A DNA stretch of 64,000 nucleotides from Phycisphaerales bacterium (lineage in GTDB: Bacteria > Planctomycetota > Phycisphaerae > Phycisphaerales > UBA1924). The translations under genes were made by a program, and so were the position numbers. Shown in pieces: positions 1-8,794 of this stretch. Below the pieces are notes generated by a model, which saw only the letters and a list, made by a program, of their open reading frames with translations, had not been told where the DNA came from and made no database searches. Location: contig JAJDDK010000005.1 of the NCBI GenBank assembly GCA_029260345.1, positions 620,001 through 684,000 on the forward strand. Reading direction: 5' to 3'. Each line of letters starts with the position of its first letter. The stretch's first letter is position 1.

Positions 1-1872
1 ACGTTCGTCTCAATCATGCCGCTGGTTGCGATCGTGTTGCGCACGCAGGGGCCGTTCTGCAGCGCCAGGATTGTGTGGGTCGTTTCGACGGTGATGTGGC
101 TGTTCATGCAGCGATGGCTGATCGGCGTAACGGTGGTGGGGTGGCCGCTGCTGGCGATGTATTTGGCGCTGTACCCGGCGGTGTTTGTGTGGATTGGGGC
201 GCGGCTGGCGCGGCGCTGGCCGACGTCGCATTTTCGATTGGCCATTGGACTGACCGTTCTGTGGGTGGGTCTCGAAACATTACGCGGCGAGTTCATGCTG
301 ACGGGGTACGCATGGTTTTTGCTTGCGCACCCATTGATCGGAACGCCTTTGGCTCCCTTTGCGTCGGTGACAGGTGTTTACGGTGTTTCGCTCTTGGTGG
401 CGTTGCCGCAAATTATTCTGATGGTTGCGTTCGTGCGGCGTCGTACGGTTGGAGCGATGCTCATCACCGCGGCGTATACGGGCGCCTATCTCATTCTCGT
501 GGTCTTTCTTGGAATGGCGCTTTTCTTCGTCAATGCACCACCAATCGATGTGGAAGAGCACGAGGGTGAACTGTCCGAGGCGCATATCAGCATTCGGGCG
601 CCGAAACTGGATGTCGCAGTCGTCCAAACCAACGTCCCACAAAGCAACAAAGTCGGCTGGCCAATTGAGCAGCGACTCGCAGATTTCGAGCACATGCGCG
701 AGCTCACGCTGGAGGCGGCAAACCGAACCGCAACCGTAAGGGAGCGGCTTCCAGAATCAGACGATGAAACGAGCGCACACGGGCGAGGCGGCCGTGCCAC
801 CGATTTCTCTCCGGATCTCATTATCTGGCCGGAAACCATGTTCCCCGGCGACACGCTGTCGGCGCAGGCTATCGATGAGATGCGCCGCGTCGGTCTCGGC
901 TATTCCGGCGGGATCGATGCTGACTACTTCAACAATGAACTCGCCGCGCTTCAGCAGTTGGTCGACACGCCGATGTTGATCGGCGCCGTCGGATATGACG
1001 AACTGGAAATTCGGCCCGACGCCAATGGCGCCGTCGAGTTTGTTCATGCAGGCAAATACAACAGCACCTTCTTGGTTGAAGATGGCGTCGCCATCGAAAC
1101 GCGCTATGACAAACTCCATCTCACGCCGTTTGGCGAAGTGATGCCGATCATCAGCCATTTCGAGTGGCTGGAAAATGCGCTGCTTGCGATTGGCGCCGGG
1201 GGGATGTCGTTTGATTTGGATGCGGGCTCAAGGCCGGTGGTGTTTGAGCTTCCAGTCAGAGCCCCGAGCGCAAGCGAGGGGTCGCAGAAAACTGAGATTT
1301 CTGAACTGACCTCGGATGATCGAGCTGCCCCCACAAACGAGGGAGGCACTGCTCACAGAGCAGTGGCACACGATGTGGTTCGCATCGTCACGCCGATTTG
1401 TTTCGAAGCCGCGACGCCTCGCGTCTGCCGGCGTCTGGTCTTCGCAGACGGCGAGCGTCAGGCCGATCTCATGGTCAACCTCACCAACGATGGCTGGTTC
1501 GGCGACCGCCGCGCCGGGCATGCGCAGCATTTGCAGGTTGCTCGCTGGCGCTGCATCGAATTGCGGACGCCGATGGTCCGGGCGGCGAACACGGGCATCT
1601 CCGCGAGCATAGATACCTTCGGGCAGGTTCAAGACCGGGGCCCCGATAACCGAGTGAAAGACTGGAACGTGGACGGCGTCATGCGGACGCACGTCTGGCT
1701 GCCGGGCGGACCGCCCACGTTTTATGCCCGGTACGGCGACATTGTCGGCTGGGGATGCGTGCTGATGAGCGTGATCACGGGGATCGTCGCTTTGCGGCCG
1801 CGAAAGATTGAACCAACTTTGCAGACCGATCAGGAGCGCACGGATGCAGCGAATCACGAAGATCAGCAGTAG
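1..1872 (+). CDS. lnt: Apolipoprotein N-acyltransferase, 5' end cut by window edge
   Basis: Transfers the third acyl chain from phospholipid to the N-terminal cysteine of lipoproteins in the cytoplasmic membrane. Counting from the ATG at 16, hydrophobic segments fill residues 15-170, followed by a carbon-nitrogen hydrolase domain. The expected triad is visible: Glu273 in IIWPET, Lys366 in YDKLHLTPFGE and Cys462 in TPICFE, then NLTNDGWFGD. The frame is open back to base 1 and the first helices expected for Lnt are missing, so the true start probably lies upstream. Residues about 413-450 are a low-complexity insertion between strands of the hydrolase domain that matches repeat sequences elsewhere in the window. 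The 3' end overlaps the next gene, which itself encodes a likely lipoprotein. Confidence 0.9.
   Translation, partial: TFVSIMPLVAIVLRTQGPFCSARIVWVVSTVMWLFMQRWLIGVTVVGWPLLAMYLALYPAVFVWIGARLARRWPTSHFRLAIGLTVLWVGLETLRGEFMLTGYAWFLLAHPLIGTPLAPFASVTGVYGVSLLVALPQIILMVAFVRRRTVGAMLITAAYTGAYLILVVFLGMALFFVNAPPIDVEEHEGELSEAHISIRAPKLDVAVVQTNVPQSNKVGWPIEQRLADFEHMRELTLEAANRTATVRERLPESDDETSAHGRGGRATDFSPDLIIWPETMFPGDTLSAQAIDEMRRVGLGYSGGIDADYFNNELAALQQLVDTPMLIGAVGYDELEIRPDANGAVEFVHAGKYNSTFLVEDGVAIETRYDKLHLTPFGEVMPIISHFEWLENALLAIGAGGMSFDLDAGSRPVVFELPVRAPSASEGSQKTEISELTSDDRAAPTNEGGTAHRAVAHDVVRIVTPICFEAATPRVCRRLVFADGERQADLMVNLTNDGWFGDRRAGHAQHLQVARWRCIELRTPMVRAANTGISASIDTFGQVQDRGPDNRVKDWNVDGVMRTHVWLPGGPPTFYARYGDIVGWGCVLMSVITGIVALRPRKIEPTLQTDQERTDAANHEDQQ
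1255..1370 (+). repeat. Repeat-derived insertion inside lnt
   Basis: The segment starting near 1258 (CAGAGCCCCGAGCGCAAGCG...) matches the sequences just after the stop codons at 57595 and 63664. Downstream, 1347-1365 is an 8-bp perfect inverted repeat (CACTGCTC, 3-nt loop, GAGCAGTG), typical of a second repeat type. The two together add roughly 38 in-frame codons to lnt, at a point where the family has no conserved sequence. That the elements were inserted is inferred from these matches. Confidence 0.6.
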
Positions 1873-2953
1873 AGCCGGAGTTCCGGTGGTCCTCACGGGG
1901 TGCCTGTTGGCAGGCGCGGGCGCGGCTTTTCAGGGCTGCTCCTCGTCGCCTCGCCCGACGCAATCTCAAAGCGGCGCTTCCCGCGCGCAAACGACACTTG
2001 TGCTTGACGCCACGACGCGCACGTCTATGCGCGATGAAGCGATCGGCATTTTGATGGACGCCGCGCTCAGCACGGAGCCGCTTCTGCGAGCCAACGCCAT
2101 TGAAGGATTGCAGGGGGCGCCGTCGCAGGTGGAGAGCGTCGCTCGAGCCGGGCTTCGCGATGAGAATCTCGGCGTTCGGTTTGTCGCGGCGATGACCATT
2201 GGTGAACTAAAGCTGCGCAGTTCACTCGTGTTCGTTGAGCCGCTTCTGAATGACCCTTCAAAAATCGTGCAGGCCGCCGCGATCTACGCGTTGCGGCACA
2301 ATGGGCAGAAAGTTGACCCATCGGTGCTCGCGTCAATGCTTGAAAGCCGCGACCCTACGGAGCGCGCGCAAGCCGCGTTCATTCTTGGGGAGCTTGGCGA
2401 CGCCAGTGCGGTGGGCATGTTGCGCTCTGCGGCGCGGCGGTCGTCACCGTTGGCATCGTTGATCGCGGATCGCCTTGTGCGTCTGCAGATCGCCGAGGCG
2501 CTCGTCAAACTTGGTGATCTGGAAGCGATTGAGACGATTCGAGCCGCGCTGTATCCGAGTCGCCCGGAAGACCTGGAAGCGACGGCGCTGGCGGTGCAGA
2601 TCATCGGGAACGTGAACGATCGGCGATCCATTGATCAATTGGTGTATCTGACGGCGCGCGAAGGCCCGGAAAAGATGCCGGCGGAAATCCGCATGGCGGC
2701 GGCGATTTCGCTGGCCAAACTGGGCAACCGTCGCGGCGCCTTCATCGGGGATGAGTACTGGCAGGACGAGAACCCCGCGATCCGCTCACAGGCGGCCTTC
2801 GTGCTCGGTGAAACGGTCGATTCGGGCAATGCGGACAAGCTGCGGCAACTCATGGGTGACCCAGTGGGGTACGTGAAAGTCGCCGCGGCGTCAGCCACGC
2901 TTGGGGCGATTGACAGGGGTCCCCAGACCGCCTCTGTTGACACTCAACGCTGA
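1844..2953 (+). CDS. HEAT-repeat lipoprotein
   Basis: Predicted exported lipoprotein of about 369 residues. The N-terminus has a basic start, a hydrophobic stretch (about residues 12-29) and two candidate lipidation cysteines: Cys20 in LTGC and Cys32 in FQGC followed by a Ser/Pro linker. The rest is alpha-helical repeats with the pattern of HEAT/PBS-lyase units (LRANAIEGL, VRFVAAMTIGEL, VQAAAIYALRHNG, ERAQAAFILGELGD, IRMAAAISLAKLG, IRSQAAFVLGE). Such repeats bind protein partners; no catalytic motif is seen. The ATG at 1844 is preferred over 1808 because it gives a proper signal sequence. It overlaps lnt by 29 bp, so the two are probably co-transcribed. Partner unknown. Confidence 0.75.
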   Translation: MQRITKISSRAGVPVVLTGCLLAGAGAAFQGCSSSPRPTQSQSGASRAQTTLVLDATTRTSMRDEAIGILMDAALSTEPLLRANAIEGLQGAPSQVESVARAGLRDENLGVRFVAAMTIGELKLRSSLVFVEPLLNDPSKIVQAAAIYALRHNGQKVDPSVLASMLESRDPTERAQAAFILGELGDASAVGMLRSAARRSSPLASLIADRLVRLQIAEALVKLGDLEAIETIRAALYPSRPEDLEATALAVQIIGNVNDRRSIDQLVYLTAREGPEKMPAEIRMAAAISLAKLGNRRGAFIGDEYWQDENPAIRSQAAFVLGETVDSGNADKLRQLMGDPVGYVKVAAASATLGAIDRGPQTASVDTQR

Positions 2954-3131
2954 TCCGGATACCTGTTTGGTTGCCGGAGAGGGCTTTTCTCGCGCCGGTG
3001 GCGGTGAACGCGCGGATTCGCGGGATCCATCCCGATGATGATGCGTACACCATCGTCGTGGAGGCCCGCGGCGTTCGGCGCGGTGGTCGACTCACAACTC
3101 CCGAGGGCTCCATCAGACAGGGGTACCGACG

Positions 3132-3962
3132 TTGCACGCTGTAACGAAGATTCTGGTCGTATTCGCCGTTGTTCTCAGTCTCTTGCTGTCCGCCCTGACG
3201 GTGGCCTACAGCGCCAACGCTGAGCGCATCAAGAGCCAGTACACCGATATTCAGGCCCGCGCTAACAGTTATCAGGCTGAACTTCAGCGCGAGCAGAGCA
3301 AGCTCGGCGAAGATCGCGCGCGGCTCCAGTCTGAGATTGACGCGGTCAACGCGCAACTCAACGACACACTCACCGAGAAGGCGTCGTTGCAGCAAGAGTC
3401 CACGCGACTCCTCGCTGATCTGAAGCAGGCGCAGGTCGAGCTTCAGGGCGTGCAGGCACGCATCGATCAGCTCGCTGCGATGAGTCAGACGCAGGCGATG
3501 CTCATCACCAATTATCGTGATGAACTCTCCGGCCTCCGCGAGGACGAACTTCGCTCGAAGCAGCGTGAGATTCAGCTCGCCGATCAGATCAACGACCTTG
3601 GCGGTCAGCTTGAAGTGGCGATCGAAACGAATCGTGCTTTGCAGGAGCAGCTTGCTGAATTGCAGCAGGCCGCCGGCGGCACAGCGCTCGCCTCAGGCGG
3701 CAATCGCACCGGCATTGGCCTGCCGATTCGCGCTCGCGTGACCAACGTGCAGCAGGCGCCAAACGGCAAGCTGATGGCTGAGATCGACGCCGGGACGAAC
3801 GATCGTCTTGGCCCGAACATGGAATTGACGATCGTGCAGGACGGCAAGTTTGCCGGTGTCCTGACGCTCAAGAACGTCGAACTGAATGAGGCCGTCGGCG
3901 AGATCTCGCTGAATTCTGGCCGTGCCATTCAGACCGGCGCCATTGTTTCCACCGTTCGCTGA
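3132..3962 (+). CDS. Membrane-anchored coiled-coil protein with MreC-like C-terminal domain
   Basis: Begins with TTG, preceded by a purine-rich GACAGGGG. Residues 5-27 form a signal anchor or uncleaved signal peptide. Residues about 30-185 are a long Gln/Glu/Leu-rich coiled coil (repeated A-L-Q-E blocks), then an Ala/Gly linker. Residues about 198-276 look like a small beta-domain with GTNDRLGPNMEL and FAGVLTLKNVELNEAVGEI, which resembles the G-x-x-x-G-M...G-V-V-x-V pattern of MreC beta-domains. The gene precedes a small membrane protein and mreBCD on the same strand, so a role in envelope or shape organisation is inferred. It could equally be an unrelated periplasmic coiled-coil scaffold. 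Confidence 0.7.
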   Translation: MHAVTKILVVFAVVLSLLLSALTVAYSANAERIKSQYTDIQARANSYQAELQREQSKLGEDRARLQSEIDAVNAQLNDTLTEKASLQQESTRLLADLKQAQVELQGVQARIDQLAAMSQTQAMLITNYRDELSGLREDELRSKQREIQLADQINDLGGQLEVAIETNRALQEQLAELQQAAGGTALASGGNRTGIGLPIRARVTNVQQAPNGKLMAEIDAGTNDRLGPNMELTIVQDGKFAGVLTLKNVELNEAVGEISLNSGRAIQTGAIVSTVR

Positions 3963-3992
3963 ACCACTGAATTTTCGGGAGCGGCGCACGCC

Positions 3993-4208
3993 ATGAGCCA
4001 GCTTGGAATGAATCTGCCGGGGTCGCAGCGAAATCGCGGCGCCTCGATGAACATCTACACCGGACTCTTGTTCCTTGCCGTGGTGTGCCTTGGGGCCGCA
4101 ACGGCGATGGTGTGGATGGCGGGCATGAGTCTGGCGCCGGAAGAAGGCCCGCTCGGCGCCTTCAAAGTGCACGATGCGGACTCCTCCAGTCTTCAGTTTC
4201 CGAACTGA
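3993..4208 (+). CDS. Small single-pass membrane protein
   Basis: A 71-residue protein between the coiled-coil gene and mreB. The N-terminal 18 residues are polar, residues about 20-45 form one hydrophobic helix (IYTGLLFLAVVCLGAA), and the tail is polar and acidic. It is 30 bp downstream of the preceding gene and co-oriented with it. The internal ATG at 4047 (MNIYTG) would give a 53-residue form and could be the real start. No enzyme motif is present; function unknown. A plausible coding call because of the coherent membrane topology and the conserved strand of its neighbours. Confidence 0.65.
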   Translation: MSQLGMNLPGSQRNRGASMNIYTGLLFLAVVCLGAATAMVWMAGMSLAPEEGPLGAFKVHDADSSSLQFPN

Positions 4209-4373
4209 ATCGCCCCTTTTCTTGTGCTTGGGAGGCCAACCACTGGCTTCCTCAACCGGAAATAGCCGATAATCTTTTAGCCGAAACGCTTTGCGGACCG
4301 ATTTTCGCCCGGTTCGTTGTCATACTGCGCTCGCCGCAGCCCCTTCTGACGCTCCGGCCGGAGAGACTTCCAC

Positions 4374-5423
4374 GTGTACGAACGTCTGCGTAGCTGGTTT
4401 AGTGTCGATATGGGGATTGACCTCGGCACTTGCAACACGCTGGTGGCCGTTCGAGGCGAGGGCATCGTGCTGAACGAGCCCAGCGTGGTCGCCGTGAAGA
4501 AGGGGACCAACGAAGTCCTCAACAACGGCAATGCCGTCGGCTGGATGGCGAAGGAAATGCTTGGCAAGACGCCGGGCTCGATCACGGCCGTGCGTCCGCT
4601 CAAGGACGGCGTGATCAGCGACTTCGAAATCACAGAAGCGATGCTCTCTTACTTCATCCGCAAGGTGAATGGAAAGAGCTTCCGATTCCTCGGCCCGCGC
4701 GTGGTGATTTCGATTCCGTCGGGCATCACCGAAGTTGAAAAGCGCGCCGTGCTCGACAGCGCCGAACGCGCTGGCGCTTCACGCATCTACTTGCTCGAAG
4801 AACCGGTGGCCGCCGCAATCGGCGCCGGTCTGCCTTTCGTTGAGCCGACCGCCTCCATGATCGTGGACATCGGCGGCGGCACAACCGAAGTCGCCATCAT
4901 GTCGCTGGCGGACATCGCGGTGTGCGAATCCGTGCGCGTCGCGGGTGATGATCTTGACGAAGCGATCATCAGCCACATGAAGAAGACGTACAACATGATG
5001 ATCGGCGAGCAGTCCGCCGAACGCATCAAGATCGAAATTGGCTCCGCGGCGCCCGTGGGCGAAGAGACCACGATGGAAGTGCGCGGCCGCGACATGGTCT
5101 CCGGCTTGCCTCGCAAAATGATTCTTTCCAGCGAAGAAGTGCGTGAAGCGCTCCAGGAGCCGGTCCAGGCCATTGTTGAAGCGGTGACGCGCACACTGGA
5201 GCGCGCCGAGCCGGAACTCGCGGCGGACCTTGTGGAAAACGGCATCACTCTCGCCGGCGGCGGCGCGCTGCTGCGCGGCATCGACACTGTGCTCTCCAGC
5301 GCCACCGGGCTGGACGTCGTCATTGCCGAAGACCCGCTCACCTGCGTTGCTCGCGGCACGGCCATCTTCCTCGAGAACATCGAGAAGCTGAAGGACAACC
5401 TTCAGAGCGATATGGACGTGTGA
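4374..5423 (+). CDS. mreB: Rod shape-determining protein MreB (actin homologue)
   Basis: 349 residues, the usual length for MreB, which polymerises under the membrane to direct lateral peptidoglycan synthesis. The actin-family nucleotide-binding elements are visible: phosphate 1 loop GIDLGTCNT near residues 14-22, RPLKDGVISDFE, the VVISIPSGITEVEKRAV segment, phosphate 2 DIGGGTTEVA, and the adenosine motif LAGGGALLRGID. The start is a GTG at 4374. mreC and mreD follow on the same strand. A short inverted repeat (GAGCCAC...GTGGCTC, 5431-5452) lies in the 86-bp gap before mreC and may tune expression. Confidence 0.97.
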   Translation: MYERLRSWFSVDMGIDLGTCNTLVAVRGEGIVLNEPSVVAVKKGTNEVLNNGNAVGWMAKEMLGKTPGSITAVRPLKDGVISDFEITEAMLSYFIRKVNGKSFRFLGPRVVISIPSGITEVEKRAVLDSAERAGASRIYLLEEPVAAAIGAGLPFVEPTASMIVDIGGGTTEVAIMSLADIAVCESVRVAGDDLDEAIISHMKKTYNMMIGEQSAERIKIEIGSAAPVGEETTMEVRGRDMVSGLPRKMILSSEEVREALQEPVQAIVEAVTRTLERAEPELAADLVENGITLAGGGALLRGIDTVLSSATGLDVVIAEDPLTCVARGTAIFLENIEKLKDNLQSDMDV

Positions 5424-5509
5424 TTCTGTTGAGCCACACAATCTCGTGGCTCTCTCGCTTCGCGAGCGAACCACGGCGCCTATAGCCTCGAACCCGTACC
5501 ATCACTGTT

Positions 5510-6367
5510 ATGAGCACGCATCGCGACTCCGGCGGACGAGCGCTCCCCATCGCGATTTTGCTTTGCGCGATTCTCGCTCTGCTGCCGACCCAATGGTCGC
5601 GCTGGACCGCCTGGATCGCCGACCCCGTTGAATTCGTCGTGCAGCCCATCGCGCATCCTGTCATGAGGCTGACGCGCACACTGCTCCCCACCCGTGACGA
5701 ATACAGCGCCGAGAGTCCCGCCATGCAGGAAGTGCGGCGGCTCTACGACGAGCAAACACTCGCCCTGCGTCAGTCCGAACTCCAGATCGAACAGCTCCGC
5801 CGCCAGATTCGTGACTTGCAATCCGGCGTCCCGGTCGCGCCTGAAGCGCGCGTGCGCCAGCTCTGGGCGCCGGTCACGGCGCGATCAAGCAACCTCAGCG
5901 ACGGAACGATCCGAATCGGCGCCGGTTCATCGGCGGACGTGCAACCGAAAGTTTCCGTCGCCACGGCGCGCGGCGTGCATCTGGTCGGGCGCGTGATTGA
6001 TGTGCAGACGCGCACCAGTTGGGTCTTGCCGTTCAATCATCCCAAAGCAGGACACATCGAAGGTGTCGTGCTGACCGGGCCGACGCTCGAAGGCAGCTTT
6101 GGGTGCCAATTGCTCGGTCGTGCCGATGGCCAGCTTGGGGGCGATCTCGTCGGCGACGCCGTTGGAATAGAGCCGGGGCAGATCGTGCGATTGCGCGATG
6201 AGACGTGGCCTGCCGCCGCGCAGATGCTCGTGCTCGGGCGCATCACGAGTGTGGATCGCAAAGAGAATGGCCGGCTCGTGATTGTGGTTGAGCCACAGAT
6301 CCCGCCCGATCGCGTGAGTGAAGTCGTGCTGCGCATTCCGGAAAGTGCGCAGGAGGGCGCTTCATGA
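5510..6367 (+). CDS. mreC: Cell shape-determining protein MreC
   Basis: 285 residues. Membrane-anchored periplasmic scaffold linking MreB to the elongation synthases. Residues about 12-36 form the anchor helix, residues about 65-105 a coiled coil (LYDEQTLALRQSELQIEQLRRQIRDL), and the rest two beta-rich subdomains (VARGVHLVGRVIDVQTRTS-type segment and the IEPGQIVRLRD...VLGRITSVD segment). The sequence is divergent from model MreC proteins, and identity rests partly on position between mreB and mreD. It overlaps mreD by 4 bp (ATGA), implying translational coupling. Confidence 0.85.
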   Translation: MSTHRDSGGRALPIAILLCAILALLPTQWSRWTAWIADPVEFVVQPIAHPVMRLTRTLLPTRDEYSAESPAMQEVRRLYDEQTLALRQSELQIEQLRRQIRDLQSGVPVAPEARVRQLWAPVTARSSNLSDGTIRIGAGSSADVQPKVSVATARGVHLVGRVIDVQTRTSWVLPFNHPKAGHIEGVVLTGPTLEGSFGCQLLGRADGQLGGDLVGDAVGIEPGQIVRLRDETWPAAAQMLVLGRITSVDRKENGRLVIVVEPQIPPDRVSEVVLRIPESAQEGAS

Positions 6368-6966
6368 ACTGGCTTGTCTTTTTCATTGGCGCCTGGCTGA
6401 CGATGGGGCTGGAGCTTGGCCTCCGCGATGGATTGTCGCTGGGGCCGACCGGCGCCGCGCCGAGCTTTGCGATGATCTATCTCGTGTTCATCGCGCTGTC
6501 GTCGCCGCGCCGCACGGCGGTGTGGGCGGGGCTGGTGATTGGAATTTTGTTGGATCTGACTCGCGCGATGCCGGCGGCGGATGGCGTCGCCATTGTGCGC
6601 GCGATCGGGCCGATGGCCGTCGGCTGCGCGCTCGCGGCATACACCGCCACTATCGTGCGCAGCTCGCTCTACCATCGAAACCCAATCGCCGCGCCGATGG
6701 TGGTTGTCCTTGCAACTTTTCTCGCACAATTAGTCGCGCTGGCGCTTCTGACGATGCGCTCGTGGTACGACCCGGCCTTAGCGCAAAGCGCCTCGCGCGA
6801 ACTCCTGCGCGCTGTGATCATTTCCGGCTACACCGCGCTCGTCGCCTTTGGCCTCGGCATTATTTTGCGCCCATTGCTGCCGGCGTTTGCGTCGCTCTTC
6901 ATGTTTGATGCGACGCCATCCGCATGGCGCTGGGGCCCGCCTCGACGACACACCGGATCGCGCTGA
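6364..6966 (+). CDS. mreD: Rod shape-determining protein MreD
   Basis: 200 residues and largely hydrophobic, with about five or six membrane segments, as expected for MreD, the integral membrane partner of MreC. Sequence conservation in this family is low, so the call relies on length, topology and its place directly after mreC with a 4-bp overlap. The C-terminal tail is basic (PPRRHTGSR). The gene ends 44 bp before a convergent hydrolase gene. Confidence 0.8.
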   Translation: MNWLVFFIGAWLTMGLELGLRDGLSLGPTGAAPSFAMIYLVFIALSSPRRTAVWAGLVIGILLDLTRAMPAADGVAIVRAIGPMAVGCALAAYTATIVRSSLYHRNPIAAPMVVVLATFLAQLVALALLTMRSWYDPALAQSASRELLRAVIISGYTALVAFGLGIILRPLLPAFASLFMFDATPSAWRWGPPRRHTGSR

Positions 6967-7010
6967 AAAACACGGCGCCTCAGCGCCCAATCAAATGCGC
7001 CAATTTCCAG

Positions 7011-7682
7011 TTACCCGTACGACCACAACTCTCCCGGTTTCATCACCCGAACGGTGACGCCGCTGGGTTTGAACGACGCCGGATCCTGTTCGATCGGGGG
7101 CCACGTGTTGTAGTGAATCGGGATGGCGACTTTGGGTTTGATGAACTCCGCGGCACGCGCTGCAAGCTCCGGCCCCATCGTGAATCGGTCGCCGATCGGG
7201 ATCATCGCGATGTCCGGTTTGTAGATTTCACCGATCAGCTTCATGTCGCTGAAGAGCCCGGTGTCTCCGCAGTGATAGATCGTGACGCCGCCGATGTTCA
7301 GGATCACGCCGCACGGCATGCCCATGTACCGATCTTCGAAGCTTGACGAGTGGAATGCTTGCGTCAGCGCGATGAAGCCAAAGTCGGTCATCACCTTGCC
7401 GCCGGGGTTCATCGGCTGGGCTTTCTCGATGCCGTGCTCGCCGAGGTAATTGCAGATTTCAAATGCGGCGAACACTTGCGCGCCATTCATCTTCGCAATG
7501 GCGACCGTGTCGCCGATGTGATCGGCATGCCCGTGCGAAAGTGCGATGTGCCCGCACTTCACATCCTGCGGCTTGGTGACGGCGAGTGGGTTGCCAGTGA
7601 GGAAAGGGTCGATCGCGACCGCGTGACTGCCGCCGGAAACGACAAATCCGGAGTGGCCGAGAAAAGTGAGTTCGATAGGCAT
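7011..7682 (-). CDS. UPF0173-type metal-dependent hydrolase (metallo-beta-lactamase fold)
   Basis: 223 residues from the ATG at 7682, which starts exactly at the conserved MPIELTFLGHSGF opening; the frame extends further upstream but that part looks non-coding. The zinc-binding motif SHGHADH is at residues 49-55, with further ligands in AFHSSS, YHCGDTG and PIHYNTWP near the C-terminus. The family hydrolyses unidentified ester or phosphoester substrates in the cytoplasm. Transcribed convergently to mreD and divergently from the next gene. Confidence 0.9.
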   Translation of the reverse strand: MPIELTFLGHSGFVVSGGSHAVAIDPFLTGNPLAVTKPQDVKCGHIALSHGHADHIGDTVAIAKMNGAQVFAAFEICNYLGEHGIEKAQPMNPGGKVMTDFGFIALTQAFHSSSFEDRYMGMPCGVILNIGGVTIYHCGDTGLFSDMKLIGEIYKPDIAMIPIGDRFTMGPELAARAAEFIKPKVAIPIHYNTWPPIEQDPASFKPSGVTVRVMKPGELWSYG

Positions 7683-7787
7683 AATGATCTCTCCCGAAGC
7701 TCGGGCCTGAGGATTCGAATGGGAATATCCTAGTGAAGACTGCGTCGAACTGGCAGGCCGCCGGCCGCATCGTACTTGAGGTGTGAA

Positions 7788-8759
7788 ATGACTCGATGGG
7801 CAACGCTTCTTCACGTGCTGATTTCGTCAACGCTCCTCGCGGCGCCGCTCACAACGCCGAACGAGGCGCTGACGCTCGAACTCGGACAGGTCGAAGAAGT
7901 GCTCGTATTGGACTATGGCGATGAGCCTCGCTTCGATTTGAAATTCGCCGTTCAGAAAGGGACAACGCAACGATTGCAGATGACAACGTCGATGAGTCAG
8001 GTCCAATCCATCGATGGGATTGAAATTCCGCAAGCGGCGATTCCCGAAACGCTGGCGGAGATGACGATCGAAGTTGTGGAGGTGAAAGACGATGGTTCTT
8101 TCACGTATGAAATGAAGGTCGACGACATCCGTGCTTTGCCCAACGATGAACTTCCGCCGTTTCAGCTCGAATTCATCAATGCACAGATGGCTCCAGTTTC
8201 GAAGATGCGAGTATCCATGACGGTGACATCGAAGGGTCGGTTGATCGACAGCACGGTGGAGTTGCCAGACGATCTACCTCCGACTTCCATCGCATTGATG
8301 GAGCAGATGGCGAAGTCATTCGATCAATTGGTTTTTCCATTTCCCGATAAACCGGTCGGGGTCGGCGCCCAGTGGAGCACGAAAGGCGTCATCCAGATCT
8401 TTGGCGCCATTCAGCAGAATCGGCTCTTCACGTTGGAATCGTTCGATGGCAAGGTCGCCACCATTGCCGTCCAGGCATCTTTTTCACTGGACGAGGAACA
8501 GGTGATCGAGTTGCCTGACTTACCCGAAGGATTCGTCGCATCCATGGCGCAGTTGGATGGGGAGGGCGCTTCGAGAATGAGACAAGTCCTTTCTGAGCCG
8601 ACGCCGTCCGTCCTTGATGCAAGCACAACCAGCGAGAATGAGATCGTGGTGTCGAACGGCGATTTTGAGCAACGAGTGCTAACCATCGCGGATGTTGAAC
8701 TTCGCATTGGCTCGGCGCCATCGAATACCGATGAGAAACCAGTTCCGCAGGACCGGTAA
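7788..8759 (+). CDS. Secreted hypothetical protein (DUF6263-like)
   Basis: Begins with a clear signal peptide (TLLHVLISSTLLAAPLT). The remaining 300 residues are beta-rich and acidic, with patterns such as LDYGDEPRFDLKFAVQKGTTQRLQMTTSM and PFPDKPVGVGAQWSTKG that recall planctomycete exported proteins of the DUF6263 type. No catalytic residues are recognised. The ATG at 7788 (MTRWATLL) is preferred over 7776 because it gives a standard signal peptide. Faces divergently from the UPF0173 gene, about 105 bp away. Function unknown. Confidence 0.7.
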   Translation: MTRWATLLHVLISSTLLAAPLTTPNEALTLELGQVEEVLVLDYGDEPRFDLKFAVQKGTTQRLQMTTSMSQVQSIDGIEIPQAAIPETLAEMTIEVVEVKDDGSFTYEMKVDDIRALPNDELPPFQLEFINAQMAPVSKMRVSMTVTSKGRLIDSTVELPDDLPPTSIALMEQMAKSFDQLVFPFPDKPVGVGAQWSTKGVIQIFGAIQQNRLFTLESFDGKVATIAVQASFSLDEEQVIELPDLPEGFVASMAQLDGEGASRMRQVLSEPTPSVLDASTTSENEIVVSNGDFEQRVLTIADVELRIGSAPSNTDEKPVPQDR

Positions 8760-8794
8760 ACACGACGGCCGCTCAAGGGGCGATGAGATTGCGC

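Noticed and set aside
4209-4373. Small RNA or riboswitch upstream of mreB
   Set aside because: Only a weak GGAGGCCA...TGGCTTCC pairing near 4231-4254; no conserved structure recognised.
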